Shown here in pieces: positions 1-9,493 of a stretch of DNA of 64,000 bases. The position numbers and the translations under genes are program-made. The stretch is from Chrysophaeum taylorii (lineage: Eukaryota; Sar; Pelagophyceae; Pelagomonadales; Pelagomonadaceae). The notes beneath the pieces are model-generated. The model worked only from the letters and a program-made list of their open reading frames with translations, ran no database searches and had not been told where the DNA came from. Each line of letters begins with the position of its first letter. Within the stretch, counting starts at the first letter, position 1. The stretch covers positions 209,501 through 273,500 of the forward strand of contig JAQMWT010000366.1 in assembly GCA_029834535.1 (NCBI GenBank). Direction: 5' to 3'.

Positions 1-2
1 AC

Positions 3-356
3 CTCCGGAAGCGCCTGTTGTGGGCGGTCGCGAGCGAAGACCCTCTCGCCCGCGACGCGACGCTCCTCTACGTCGACCTCGACCAACCAACCCACCTCAA
101 CACTCTCGTCTTTCCCGAGCGCGCCTGCTTCTTGGTCAAATCAAACTCGAATTGCGCCGCGTCGTCGTCGTCGAAGCGCGTCGAGCCCTGGCTCTCCGAG
201 CTCCGCGGTCGTCTTCACTTCTGTTCCTGGAACACCGACCACCTCCGGGCAATCAACCTCATTTCGCCGGCCGACGACTGCCGGGCCATTCGGCGGCGGC
301 ATGCTGCTGCTGCTGCTGAGAAGAAGAAGAATCAGAATTCGTCGTCTAACTCATAA
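3..356 (+). CDS. C-terminal part of an unidentified protein (5' end outside window)
   Basis: The frame is open from the window edge to a TAA at 354-356 and reads as a plausible protein C-terminus: a mixed hydrophobic/charged stretch (LLYVDLDQPTHLNTLVF), then Ser-, Ala- and Lys-rich low complexity ending in SSSNS. No family was recognised. The competing frame starting at 20 is Arg/Pro-rich, as expected of a shadow. The stop lies 70 bp upstream of the receptor-like gene on the same strand. An intron or a different frame cannot be excluded. Confidence 0.4.
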   Translation, partial: LRKRLLWAVASEDPLARDATLLYVDLDQPTHLNTLVFPERACFLVKSNSNCAASSSSKRVEPWLSELRGRLHFCSWNTDHLRAINLISPADDCRAIRRRHAAAAAEKKKNQNSSSNS

Positions 357-425
357 CATATCTCTTCTCTCGGAGCAGAAGTTCTTGGCAAAAAACATTC
401 CGGAATTGTTTGTTTGCTAACCCCA

Positions 426-3400
426 ATGTATTTCCTCGTGCCATGGCTCGTGGCGGGCGCCGAGAAGAGGAGGACGACGCTTCGCGTGGGGGGACTGTTT
501 CCGTTTCGGAGGGGATCCTCCGAGCAGGAGTTCGCGCACGGGGTGTTCAAGCAGGTCGCCGGCGCCGCGTTGCTGGCCGTCGACCACTTCAATGAGAGGA
601 ACGGCGTCGTCGCGCCCGTCCTCGCGAATCTCGGAGAATGTTCTTTGAGAATTGAGATGGAAGTCTTCGACACGAGAACCGAAGCGTCGTGGACCATGGC
701 CGCGTACCGCAACGCGGGGACCGTGGATGCCTTTGTTGGGCCGGCGCTGTCGTCGAACTGCGAACCCGCCGCGACCGAAGCGACGGTGGACGGAACGCCC
801 GTCGTCTCGTACTCGTCGACCGCTACGAGCCTCTCGGCGAAGAGCGCGTACCCTTTGATAGCGCGCACCATACCCCCCGACTCGCTGGTCGCGAAGCGTA
901 CGGTCGAACTCGCCGCAGAAATTGGGTTTCATCGTATCGCCGTGTTGTATACGTCGTCGAGCTACGGCGAAGGATGGGCTAGTGTTGTGACATCCGAATG
1001 TCCGGGACTGCGGCTCGAGTGCCGGACGGCGTCCTTCGAGTCCGGGGACGGCAATTCCATCCAGCGCGGCCTCGATGCCCTCCGCGACTACACGATTTTC
1101 CTCGTAATCATGATCGACGACGACTTCGAGCGAGTCTTAAGACAGGCTACCGAAGCGAACATGACTGGAGCGCACACGGCGTGGTATACGGCCGATGGCG
1201 TTACGGAAGAAGCAGTCCTGAGCCTCGATCTGGAGCTCGGGAAGATCGCGAACGGAATTGGCCGCGTCATCGCGACGGGCGCGGTCGACGGCGCGCGCGG
1301 AACGAGAGCGCTGCGAGAAACGTTCGACGCTCGAGACGCCAGGACCTTCCAGATGCCGGTGATGTTCGAGGAGGACACGAATCTCACGTACGACCAAGCA
1401 CACTACGCCTACGATGCCGTGGTCGCCTTGGGAAAGGCCGCCTGCGACGCGAACGAGACGATCTTTTTGGCATCATCAAAATCGTCTTCTTCTTTGGAGT
1501 GGCTCTCGTCGTACGAGGACGCCTGGATGACGTCGAGCTCGCTGATGCGCGCGATCGTCGGGACAGAGTTCGAGGGCGCCTCGGGATCGGTCTCCTTCTC
1601 CGCTTCGACAGCCGACCGCGAAACGGCGAATATTCTGTTGCAGAACTTTGTGCTGGACGATCGCGGGAAGCTCGAGAAGCACGATATTTTGTTGTACAGG
1701 AACGGCGCGTGGGAATCGCTCTCGGACCGGCCCTTTATCTACAACTCGGGGTCCGCGACACCCCCAGAAGACGCGCTTCCGTGGCCCGTCGTCTGCGGTC
1801 CGGGGTATTATGCCGACGAATTCCAGTGCCGGGCCTGTCCCGCCGGCAAGTACAAGCCCGACTGGTCGAACGGCACGTCCAACTGCATCCCCTGCGATTC
1901 CTACAGCTTTTCAGAAACCGCCGGGAGCGCAGAGTGCAGGGCGTGCGGCAAGAACGCCCACAGCGTCGACGGCTCGGGGAGTTCCTCGAGGTACGACTGC
2001 TATTGCGAACAGGGAAGCTACTCTCGCGTTTGGCCAATCGATCCCGATAAAGGCTGCGAGTCGTGCCGCCACCTCGAGGCTCACTGCAGGGGGGGGTCTT
2101 GCCAGCCCTCCCCCAAAAAGAACAACTGGCTCTCTCCAACCACGACCAAGGACCTCTACACCTACCGGTGCCGCCAGGGGTTTTTCTGCCCCGGCAGCCG
2201 CAAGCCCGGCCACGCCGCGCGCGGTTTCGAGCGAGTTACGTACGACGACGACGACGACGCGCGGAACGGGTCGTCGACGAGGTTCGGTGGTGGTTTCTGC
2301 CACAACTCAAAGGGCGAAACCGAGGACCTCAGATCGCCGAACAAGTGGTGTCTCGCGGGTCGCGACGTTCAAATTCCGTTGTGCGACGGCACCAAAACGA
2401 CGGGAAGAAAAAGATACTTTTCTGTCAGCAACTTGAGCGCTCGGTGTCCGGAATTCGTATCTTATCGCTTATTCACCATTTTCTGCTGGCTTCTGCTCGC
2501 CGCCCTCTTCGTCACGATGAACGAGATCATCCGCCCGAGGTACCAGGTCTTGAATATCATCCTCGACGTCTACCAGGACCTCGGCGTCATCAGCACCTTC
2601 CACTACTACTGGCCCGCGCCGCTCGAGGTCACGTTCGTCGCCTATTCGATCGCTCTCCTCGACGTCGACACCTACGAGCCCACCTGCGCGATCCGGGACT
2701 GGGGTTTTCCCCACGCTTTTTGGGTCATGCTCTCGCTCCCGATCATCCACGCGGCCTTCCGCATCTCTTACACGGCGCTCTCCTCGCCGCGAAACTTGGA
2801 CGCGTGGCGTCGCACCACCGGAAGCGTACTCTCGTACCTCTTCGGCTCCTACCCCTCCCTCATCACGCGCTGCTTGTCGGCCTTCACGTGCTGGCACATC
2901 CGGGGCGTCGGACTTCTCCAAGAAGAAAACCTCGAACAGCGATGCCACGCGCCGTCTAATCAAGTAAGACGCGTCGTCGCCGCGTGCTACCTCGCCGTCG
3001 TCGTAATCGCCGTCCCGGTCGTTATCTTCGCCCACCTCAACGTCCTCCGCCGCAAAAATCTCCTCTGTTCGCGCCAAACTCTCGACAAATACGGCTTCCT
3101 CTACAACTCCTTCCACTCCAACGCCCTCCACTGGGGCGTCGTCCGCCTCGCGAAACAAGCCGCGCTCTGCGCGATCGCCACCACTCTCTGGGCCTCCCCG
3201 GCCATCCAGATGCTGGCGAGCGTCTGCGTCCTCGCCTACGTTGCCTCGGAGCAGTCTCAGACGAGCCCAAATCTCGCCGTAGTCTGCAACGACTTCGAAC
3301 TCTACGGACTTCTCCTCGTCGTCGTCTCGAGCTGCCTCGGCTTCATTTTTACTTACGTGGAAACCTCGAATTCCCATCAACACGGCCTCTTTATAATCAT

Positions 3401-4187
3401 ATTCTTCGGGGTCCAGGGCGCCTACCTCGCCGCCGGCCTCTACGTCACCTACGACGAAACGCGCGCCGTCGCCGCTCGCGACGAGGCCAAGCGAGTCATT
3501 TCTGACGCGATCGCCGCCGCCGCCGCCGCCGCCGCCAGAACAAGGTCCGACGACGAAGAATCCTGGGTCAGCATCATCTTAGGAACCAGCGGCTCCGCGG
3601 ACCTCGAGATCCTCGAGACATTCAAGGGCGAGTGGCTCAAGACCTGGGTCCAAGGTCAAACGTTCCGAGCCGACCCGCACCGCGCCATCTCAGAATTCCA
3701 GGCCCTCGACGCCGTCCTCGCGCCCTTCGTCGCCGACGACAGCCTCACCAACAACTTTTCAAACTCCTACGAAGCAGACTTCTACAGACATCTCGACCAA
3801 CACATTCCCGCGCTCCTCGACCTCCTCGTCTCCTGTTCCGACGACGTTCGTCTCGAGCTTCGCGACGCGGTAACCGCCGTCGCCCGAAGCCGTTACTTCC
3901 GCCACCTCTCCGGCTTCTCCTTCGCCCACTGCATCGAAAAGATCGACCGCTCCTCGGTCCTCGTCTTTCTCATGCACGTCTCCCGCGGCATCCAGCGCGC
4001 GAAGTTCGCCGACTTCATCAAGACCCTCGTCGACAGCAACCCAAGCCACGCAAAGCAAAGGAGCAACGCGGCGGCCCTGCGCCTCGCCCTCGCCCTCCAG
4101 CGCGCCTGGCGCCTCCGCCGAGGCATACACAAGATGCTCCACCCCCGCCACCACCACCACCAAGTCTCCGTCTCTCGATTCTTCTAG
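426..4187 (+). CDS. Receptor-like membrane protein: PBP1/ANF-type ligand domain, Cys-rich region, polytopic membrane domain
   Basis: The open frame extends to a TTG at 414, but the first ATG is at 426 and gives a good signal peptide (residues 1-15, YFLVPWLVAGA), so 1253 residues are annotated. Residues about 20-430 resemble the type I periplasmic-binding / ANF-receptor fold found in class C GPCRs and receptor guanylate cyclases (LLAVDHFNERNG, FVGPALSSNCEPAATEA, RIAVLYTSSSYGEGW). Residues about 455-620 form a Cys-rich ephrin-receptor/GCC2-GCC3-like region with repeated CxxC (CRACPAGKYKP, CIPCDSYSFSETAGSAEC). About eight or nine hydrophobic helices follow, roughly 675-1030. A cytosolic tail ends in an IQ-like helix (LQRAWRLRRG) and a His run. 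A plasma-membrane sensor role is inferred. The membrane part does not obviously match the canonical 7TM_3 domain, so no G-protein coupling is claimed. Confidence 0.75.
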   Translation: MYFLVPWLVAGAEKRRTTLRVGGLFPFRRGSSEQEFAHGVFKQVAGAALLAVDHFNERNGVVAPVLANLGECSLRIEMEVFDTRTEASWTMAAYRNAGTVDAFVGPALSSNCEPAATEATVDGTPVVSYSSTATSLSAKSAYPLIARTIPPDSLVAKRTVELAAEIGFHRIAVLYTSSSYGEGWASVVTSECPGLRLECRTASFESGDGNSIQRGLDALRDYTIFLVIMIDDDFERVLRQATEANMTGAHTAWYTADGVTEEAVLSLDLELGKIANGIGRVIATGAVDGARGTRALRETFDARDARTFQMPVMFEEDTNLTYDQAHYAYDAVVALGKAACDANETIFLASSKSSSSLEWLSSYEDAWMTSSSLMRAIVGTEFEGASGSVSFSASTADRETANILLQNFVLDDRGKLEKHDILLYRNGAWESLSDRPFIYNSGSATPPEDALPWPVVCGPGYYADEFQCRACPAGKYKPDWSNGTSNCIPCDSYSFSETAGSAECRACGKNAHSVDGSGSSSRYDCYCEQGSYSRVWPIDPDKGCESCRHLEAHCRGGSCQPSPKKNNWLSPTTTKDLYTYRCRQGFFCPGSRKPGHAARGFERVTYDDDDDARNGSSTRFGGGFCHNSKGETEDLRSPNKWCLAGRDVQIPLCDGTKTTGRKRYFSVSNLSARCPEFVSYRLFTIFCWLLLAALFVTMNEIIRPRYQVLNIILDVYQDLGVISTFHYYWPAPLEVTFVAYSIALLDVDTYEPTCAIRDWGFPHAFWVMLSLPIIHAAFRISYTALSSPRNLDAWRRTTGSVLSYLFGSYPSLITRCLSAFTCWHIRGVGLLQEENLEQRCHAPSNQVRRVVAACYLAVVVIAVPVVIFAHLNVLRRKNLLCSRQTLDKYGFLYNSFHSNALHWGVVRLAKQAALCAIATTLWASPAIQMLASVCVLAYVASEQSQTSPNLAVVCNDFELYGLLLVVVSSCLGFIFTYVETSNSHQHGLFIIIFFGVQGAYLAAGLYVTYDETRAVAARDEAKRVISDAIAAAAAAAARTRSDDEESWVSIILGTSGSADLEILETFKGEWLKTWVQGQTFRADPHRAISEFQALDAVLAPFVADDSLTNNFSNSYEADFYRHLDQHIPALLDLLVSCSDDVRLELRDAVTAVARSRYFRHLSGFSFAHCIEKIDRSSVLVFLMHVSRGIQRAKFADFIKTLVDSNPSHAKQRSNAAALRLALALQRAWRLRRGIHKMLHPRHHHHQVSVSRFF

Positions 4188-6954
4188 ATCACTTTTTTTT
4201 TCTCCCGCCCGACGATTATATATGATGCACACAAAGAAACAAAGAAAGACAGAAAAAAAAAGAGCTTGCTTCAAAAGGTGTTGTCGTTGTTTAACTACTG
4301 GAGAAAGGACGCAGTGGAATTAACCGAATTTCTTTGCGGGATTATTTTTATGAGGCTGACCACGCACCCGTGCCAAAAAAAGTCCACACCACGAGCCAAA
4401 ATAAATAAATGCGCCGCAAGGTGCGTCCCAATAATATCGTCCGATGTAAGATTGCAAGCGCTGCTGGTGCGAGATGCCAGAATAAGATAACAAATTGATC
4501 CTCGAACCGCAGCTTGTGCAAAATAGATGTCCATGGCCTCGGCGAGGTACGAAGAGATAGTCCCTCCTCCCGGGCGTGACCCGCACAGAGTGTAGCGGCA
4601 CGGGGGTCGATAATTGCATCAGCATCATCTGTCTCTTTCCGCGTTGAGACGATTGATCGGGGCTCAGTCAGCCCATCATTCCACGCAGGACATAGCGTGG
4701 AAACGAGCGATCTCGTCGCAGCAGGCCAGGCCTTAGCAGCGAATTTATAAGCGGCGCTTCATTGGGACCGACCGACCATGACGCCGTAAAATTCAGACAT
4801 ACAGAATACGGCCGCAGAGCCTTCCTTCCTTCCTTCCTTCCTTCGGGATCAAAGGTCGCTCGCTACCTGCAGGAAAAAAAAAAAAAAAAAAGTGCCTGGC
4901 GCGGCGGCCAACGACGCCGTGGATGCGAACCTCGTACCGGTTCGATTTGCGTATTTTTTTTTCCCGTCTATCTGCCGGGAGCAAATTCCGCCGGTAGGAC
5001 CGGCACCGAATCCACAGACAAGAGCTTGAGCACGATGGTACCTCAACCACGCGGAGGTGGCAGTCGACGTTGCGCGAAGTCAGTCACCCCGCGTGCCACA
5101 GCGCAGTGGACCCGACAAAGCCAGCCGCATCCACATGCCCGACACGCTAGTGTCCGGCGCCAATGCAATCATGGAAGGTGCAGCCGTTGACACTTAGGAT
5201 GTTGATGTGGACCTCTTAGTTATTATTCGGGCGACGCACGACTTGATAATATGAGGGCCGGCCAGCCAACAGCGAGAGCAAGACTGTCCGGTCAGAGTCC
5301 TCGCCCGAGTCGAGCAGGGAACCGCCCCCCAGCGAGCTGCACAACGTTGGCATTGGCCCGTAAGAAGGTTCCCTCAGCCGAAACGCGTGCGGTCAGTGAC
5401 AGAGGAGCCCTTTGCTGCCACCGAGTCGCAGCATGGCGGGGGACTCAAACACAGGGGACCAAAGCTCATTCATTATTCGAGCGTGACGACCGACTGAGCG
5501 CCTCCTCAATCCGCCGTGCCTCGAGGCCACCCACCCCTATGCAACCCATTCCAGACATCCATAGATTTTGTGTCGAAAAGAAATTCATTTTATTACGAAC
5601 GCGGGTTACCATTCTCGACGGACGCGTCGCGCTTCAACAAAAGAGGCTGCTGCACTTCCTTCACACTTTGAAGTAAATTTCGAACAGTCGTTCGTTCGTT
5701 CGTTCGTTCTACAAACTAGACCAACATCGACGCCGCAAACACACGCCGTCTTCCTTCCGCGCTACGCGTCGCGCGCTGAGTGCCGATTGATTCTCCATGG
5801 ACCTCCGGAGAGCTCTAGTAAACGGCCCTGACCTCTCCCTCATCCTCTTTACCCTCATCTCTTTGTGCCCGTCTTGCATTCTCGTCTACGTCTTCACCGT
5901 GTGTCATTGACTTCTCTGCTGACCACATAGCCCTCTTTAGTGTCGGTCCCTCTCTCCCCTGCTCCCTTCGTCATAATATTAGAAACCTTATAATAAATAA
6001 ATAAGCACGAAAACCGTACACAGAACAAATATGTGTCCTGGTCGGGAAGGTAGCGCTGGTTATCCGGAGTTCTTACCAGAACGGCGCGGAGCTTACCCAC
6101 GAAGTCGTCAAGATGGCGAACTGAAGAATGTCCAGCGTCAAGATTTTCTCGATGGCTGTTGGGGACCACTGGATACATACCCAAGTACCGTTGTCGAAAG
6201 GGACAACGGAAAAAAAGGTCACCTCCGATGTGAATCATCAACGCCAGGCAGTAAAAAGCGCCACACAGCGGTATCGTAGACCGAGGGCTGCTAAAAACTT
6301 TTGTCCTGCGCGATCGAGAGAGCGGCCCAAATAACACGCTAATTCCCGGCCTCCTCCTATAGTTCATTTGCTCGTACATATCTTCTTCAAGCCCACGCCC
6401 ATCCGAGCAGCAGCGTCGTCGTCGTCGTGATCGAAGGCCCAGCCATCGCCTGCGTTGATCGTGCAAAGAGCACCGTATAAACAAACCGTAGGAGTTATTA
6501 AGGTTGCAACAAACAAACGCGCGGCTGAAGAATAAGCGTCGAAAGCGCTTTTTTTCTTTTTTTTTTTTTTCAAAGCGTCGAAAGCGCTAAATTTTTTTTT
6601 TTTTTTTCAAAGTGCGGTATGTGGGCGACATCCCAACCAAGCTGCCGCAACAGATTGCGATAGAGAGGCCGAGAAGTAAGTGCTTCTCGAGATACCTGCC
6701 TGCCTGCCTGCCTGCCGACACAGGCGGCGAAAGCCCACGCAGTGTGAGCGCGCGGATTGAACTAGCCGAGAAGTTGCCGTGTCCGGGACACGCGTAGTGG
6801 TAGCGAGGCTCTTGTTGGATTGCGCCATCGGCGGCTCGCGGCGGTATCTCTCTCTCTCTCTCTCTCTCTCTCTATTTGCCTCACTGTGGTGTGATGAAGA
6901 CGACGACGACATTATTCCGTTGAAGACCAGGACCACGTCACGCCAGAAGAAGAG
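4188..6954. other. Intergenic 2.8 kb with relic repeat R1 and simple repeats
   Basis: No intact gene was recognised. About 4530-5530 holds relic R1, a diverged relative of 16130-17430. Simple repeats: CCTT (about 4819-4845), an A-run (4873-4890), CGTT (about 5687-5708), CCTG (about 6696-6716) and CT (6846-6873). At about 6533-6610 an AAAGCGTCGAAAGCGCT motif followed by a T-run is tandemly duplicated. A minus-strand open frame at 5894-6484 starts with TTG and matches nothing known to me. Confidence 0.6.
4530..5530 (-). repeat. Relic repeat R1 (degenerate, formerly coding?)
   Basis: Segments align with 16130-17430 at moderate identity and in the same order: GGCCTCGGCGAGGTACG with GACCTCAGCACGATACG; CACAGACAAGAGC with CACAGACAAGCGC; and TTGATAATATGAGGGCCGGCC with TTGATAATATCAGGGACCGGCC. 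On the minus strand both give fragments around ALVC...DGK, in frames broken by stops. This is an old dispersed gene family or transposon; its identity is unknown. Confidence 0.5.
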
Positions 6955-8175
6955 ATGATGATGTTGGTCGTCGTAATAATAACAAGTCTCGCGTCGTCGT
7001 CAGCGTGGGGGTTTGGTCTCGGGCGTCGCGAGGTGGTCGGAGGGTTGGCGTCGGTGGTCGGCGCGCCGGCCGCGAACGCCGTGGTGTATCTGGACCCCGC
7101 GCGGTACGGGGACCAGGAGCTGAAGAACGCGGCTATCGCCAAGTGTCGGACGCGGGTTCGCGAGGCTATCCTGAAGGAACCCGGATACGCGTCGCGGTTC
7201 TTCTTGCTCGCGGTGCTAGACGGGCTATCGTACGACGAGAAGTCGCAGCGCGGCGGGCCCGACGCGAGCGTCGCGGCGTCGGTGCAATTGCCGGGAGAAC
7301 CGTACGCTCGTCTTCGGGAAGCGCTGGAGGTTCTGACCGAATCGCAGAAGGCCCTCAAGCGCACGAATGCGCTGACCTTGGCGGATCTGATCGCGCTGTC
7401 GGGGGCCGAGGCGGTGGCGGCCGTTGGTGGACCGGAGATATCCATCCAGCTCGGCCGCACGGATTCGGAGAGTCTCCAGGAGAACGCGAGAGCCGTAAGA
7501 ACCGGCGGTCTGAAGGAAGCGCAGGCTCGGAAGGTGGTGCCGGCGATCGACTTGACCGCGGCGACCCCGAGCGCCGTCAAGGCCGCGTTCGCGCGCAGCG
7601 GTCTCACCGAACGCGAGTCTACCGCGTTGTTGGGGACGCTGGCTATTCTCGAAAGTCTCGAAGAAGAAGCCGCTTCCGCCAAAGCCGAAAACCCGACGAT
7701 GATGGAAGATGACCGGGGCAAATTCAAGGAGAGGGGGAAGATCGGCCGCGGCAGGAAACAGACGGCGAAGCTGATCGATCTCTACGGTACGAACGAAGGC
7801 GACGAGGACGCTTCGGTGGATAGAATGGAGGGCGACATCGACGACTTTTTCATCGCCGATGCCTTCGGTTCCCGCAAGGAAGCCTACGGCAAGCGGATCA
7901 CTACTACTACTGCTGCTGCGAGGAACGCGGAATCGAACTTCAACCAGCTGTTTGTTTCCCTCAACGCCCAACCCGAGCCCACTTCTTGGGCGGAAGAAGC
8001 ACTCCTCGCCGACCCCAACGCCAAGGTCTGGGTCAACAAGTACTCCACCGAGCGACTCACCTACCTCAAAGACCTCTCGAAAACCTTTTACCGCACCACG
8101 CAGCTCGGGGCCCAGTACACCGGCGGCAAGTACGCGGCCCTCCTGGACAACAAACCCCCCGTAAAACTCAACTAA
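6955..8175 (+). CDS. Thylakoid-lumen pseudo-peroxidase of the TL29/APX4 type, heme-ligand residues lost
   Basis: 406 residues from an ATG. The N-terminus reads as three targeting signals in series: a hydrophobic ER signal (1-17), cleavage before Trp18 (SSSA/WGF, the aromatic +1 of complex red plastids), and a twin-arginine stretch (R24-R25) ending in AANA (39-42) for Tat export to the lumen. The mature part follows class I heme peroxidases: FLLAVLDGLSYD with GGPDAS (83-105) aligns with the distal LRLAWHDAGTYD region, and LADLIALSGAEAVAAVGGP (142-160) with the APX/TL29 core. The distal Arg, Trp and His are replaced by Leu84, Val87 and Leu88; the proximal-His region (ALLGTLAI, about 224-231) has no His. 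Residues about 255-320 are an acidic insertion. Plant TL29 is a lumenal protein reported to lack peroxidase activity; a photosystem II-related role here is inferred. Confidence 0.75.
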   Translation: MMMLVVVIITSLASSSAWGFGLGRREVVGGLASVVGAPAANAVVYLDPARYGDQELKNAAIAKCRTRVREAILKEPGYASRFFLLAVLDGLSYDEKSQRGGPDASVAASVQLPGEPYARLREALEVLTESQKALKRTNALTLADLIALSGAEAVAAVGGPEISIQLGRTDSESLQENARAVRTGGLKEAQARKVVPAIDLTAATPSAVKAAFARSGLTERESTALLGTLAILESLEEEAASAKAENPTMMEDDRGKFKERGKIGRGRKQTAKLIDLYGTNEGDEDASVDRMEGDIDDFFIADAFGSRKEAYGKRITTTTAAARNAESNFNQLFVSLNAQPEPTSWAEEALLADPNAKVWVNKYSTERLTYLKDLSKTFYRTTQLGAQYTGGKYAALLDNKPPVKLN

Positions 8176-8196
8176 AAAAAAAATGGTGTGTGGTTT

Positions 8197-8970
8197 TTAA
8201 TAGTAGAGGCGGTCAAGGACGTGGAAGGCCAGGTACTTATTTGCCTTCTCTTCCGTAGGAAATAGGGCGGCGGGAGGATGCGTGGAGGTAAGAATTATCG
8301 GCATCCTCGAGGGAACCTCGACGACGACGCCGCCGCCGTCTTCTCCTGGGTCCGCGAAGAATGATGAGCCCCCAAAGTGACGACGGTGCTCAAAGTCGAG
8401 AATTGTGTTGTCGGCGAAACGGACCTCCTCGAAGACAATCCCGTCGGTGGCGGGAGTGAAATACCTTAGGTCTTGGCAACTCTTGACGAGCAACGGACGA
8501 CAAAAATGAGCCAACGCCAAGGCCGTCTTTCCCAAACCCGCTCTCCCGAACAAGACGACGCACGAGTGCTCGACGGGGAGCCTCCCGACTTTAAAGGTCC
8601 GTTCCTGATAGGTCGTAGGAATGTGGGAAAGCACCGGTCCCTCGCGCAACGTCCGGTTTATGAACCGACGGGGACAAGGTCCAATCGATTCGATCCGCGG
8701 GTGCAACACGCGACCGTCAACCGGGGACCTCAAGTCGAACAACCGCGATACCCGTCGATCGTGGATATCGACGCGGCCGCTATAGTACACATAGACGTGA
8801 AACACGTGCCAGTCCCTACCAATAGAGTACTCGAGCATTTCGAGGCGCTTCCGTTGGGCGACCTCCATCAGTTTCTGGAATATCACCATATGCGACAGAT
8901 CCTCGGGAAACAGATGGAGGTAGATCAGTCCGAGCCGTCGCGCGTGGACCCGAACAGGTTCGACCATCAT
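8197..8970 (-). CDS. Endogenous Rep-like protein (CRESS-DNA virus/plasmid type): degenerate HUH nuclease, SF3 helicase
   Basis: 257 residues; ATG at 8970 with an in-frame stop 15 bp upstream, TAA 21 bp from the convergent TL29-like gene. The order of motifs follows replication-initiator proteins of circular ssDNA viruses and related plasmids. LGLIYLHL (13-20) sits at the position of motif I; WHVFHVYVYY (54-63) at motif II, with the His pair spaced HxxH rather than HxH; then FDL.SP (78-83) and an HP (90-91), as in the geminivirus/genomovirus GRS region. RRFINR (101-106) sits where YxxK is expected, so the catalytic Tyr is Phe. The helicase half looks intact: Walker A GRAGLGKT (142-149), Walker B IVFEE (178-182) and motif C PIILTST (224-230). 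The frame is open throughout although nicking residues are lost. This suggests recent capture or a retained ATPase role. No flanking virus gene or origin hairpin was seen. Confidence 0.65.
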   Translation of the reverse strand: MMVEPVRVHARRLGLIYLHLFPEDLSHMVIFQKLMEVAQRKRLEMLEYSIGRDWHVFHVYVYYSGRVDIHDRRVSRLFDLRSPVDGRVLHPRIESIGPCPRRFINRTLREGPVLSHIPTTYQERTFKVGRLPVEHSCVVLFGRAGLGKTALALAHFCRPLLVKSCQDLRYFTPATDGIVFEEVRFADNTILDFEHRRHFGGSSFFADPGEDGGGVVVEVPSRMPIILTSTHPPAALFPTEEKANKYLAFHVLDRLYY

Positions 8971-9218
8971 CTCCTCGACCCTTTTTTAGTTTCACTTGAA
9001 TAATAAATCTTTTTAACATATAAATATCCAGCAAATTATTACAAACCAGAACTTTAGGGCCGTTCTTTCCCCACCGGACACCAAAAAAAGTAGCAAAAAA
9101 GTACAAATTTTTCTGAGTTGTTGCACTACTATACTTGGGGTTCTTCTTTGTTCTTGCAAAACTACCCTTGTCGAAGAAGAAGAGAGAATCATTATTATTA
9201 TTATTATTATTATGAAAC

Positions 9219-9317
9219 TGTTACGAATGGAATGAGGCGTTATTAGACTAGCGATAAGAGAAAGACGTATGGATACTGGATACGTGGTGCAGGGGTAAGT
9301 GTCATAGCTTCCTCACA
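9219..9317 (-). repeat. 3' LTR of Copia-A
   Basis: 99 bp, bounded TGTGAGG...GTAACA on the element strand. It matches 14484-14579 apart from a 3-bp insertion and scattered substitutions. This is very short for a copia LTR. Confidence 0.85.
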
Positions 9318-9493
9318 CAAGTGCCGGAAAAGAAAGAAAAGGAAAAAGGGGTAAGTGAGGTCCTCACAGAGGTGCTGGAAAAGAAAGAAAAAGGAAAAAG
9401 GGGTAAGTGAGACGCTCACAGAGGAGAAGCTTTGAGGAAGACGTCACAGAGGCATTGTGGCAAGAAAGAAAACAACAGAGATCAGGGCGAAGA
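9318..9493 (-). repeat. Copia-A 3' leader with tandem palindrome-plus-pyrimidine units
   Basis: On the element strand, units of about 50 bp start with an inverted repeat (GTGAGGACCTCAC or GTGAGCGTCTCAC), then CTTACCCC and a C/T-rich run ending CCAGCACC. The same layout precedes the 3' LTR in copies B and C. The LTR itself begins TGTGAGG, so the units look like repeated copies of the LTR edge. A purine-rich polypurine tract is not seen on the coding strand. Confidence 0.7.

Noticed and set aside
5894-6484. 196-codon minus-strand frame
   Set aside because: It starts with TTG, has an odd composition and no recognisable domain, and sits in a region of relics and simple repeats.
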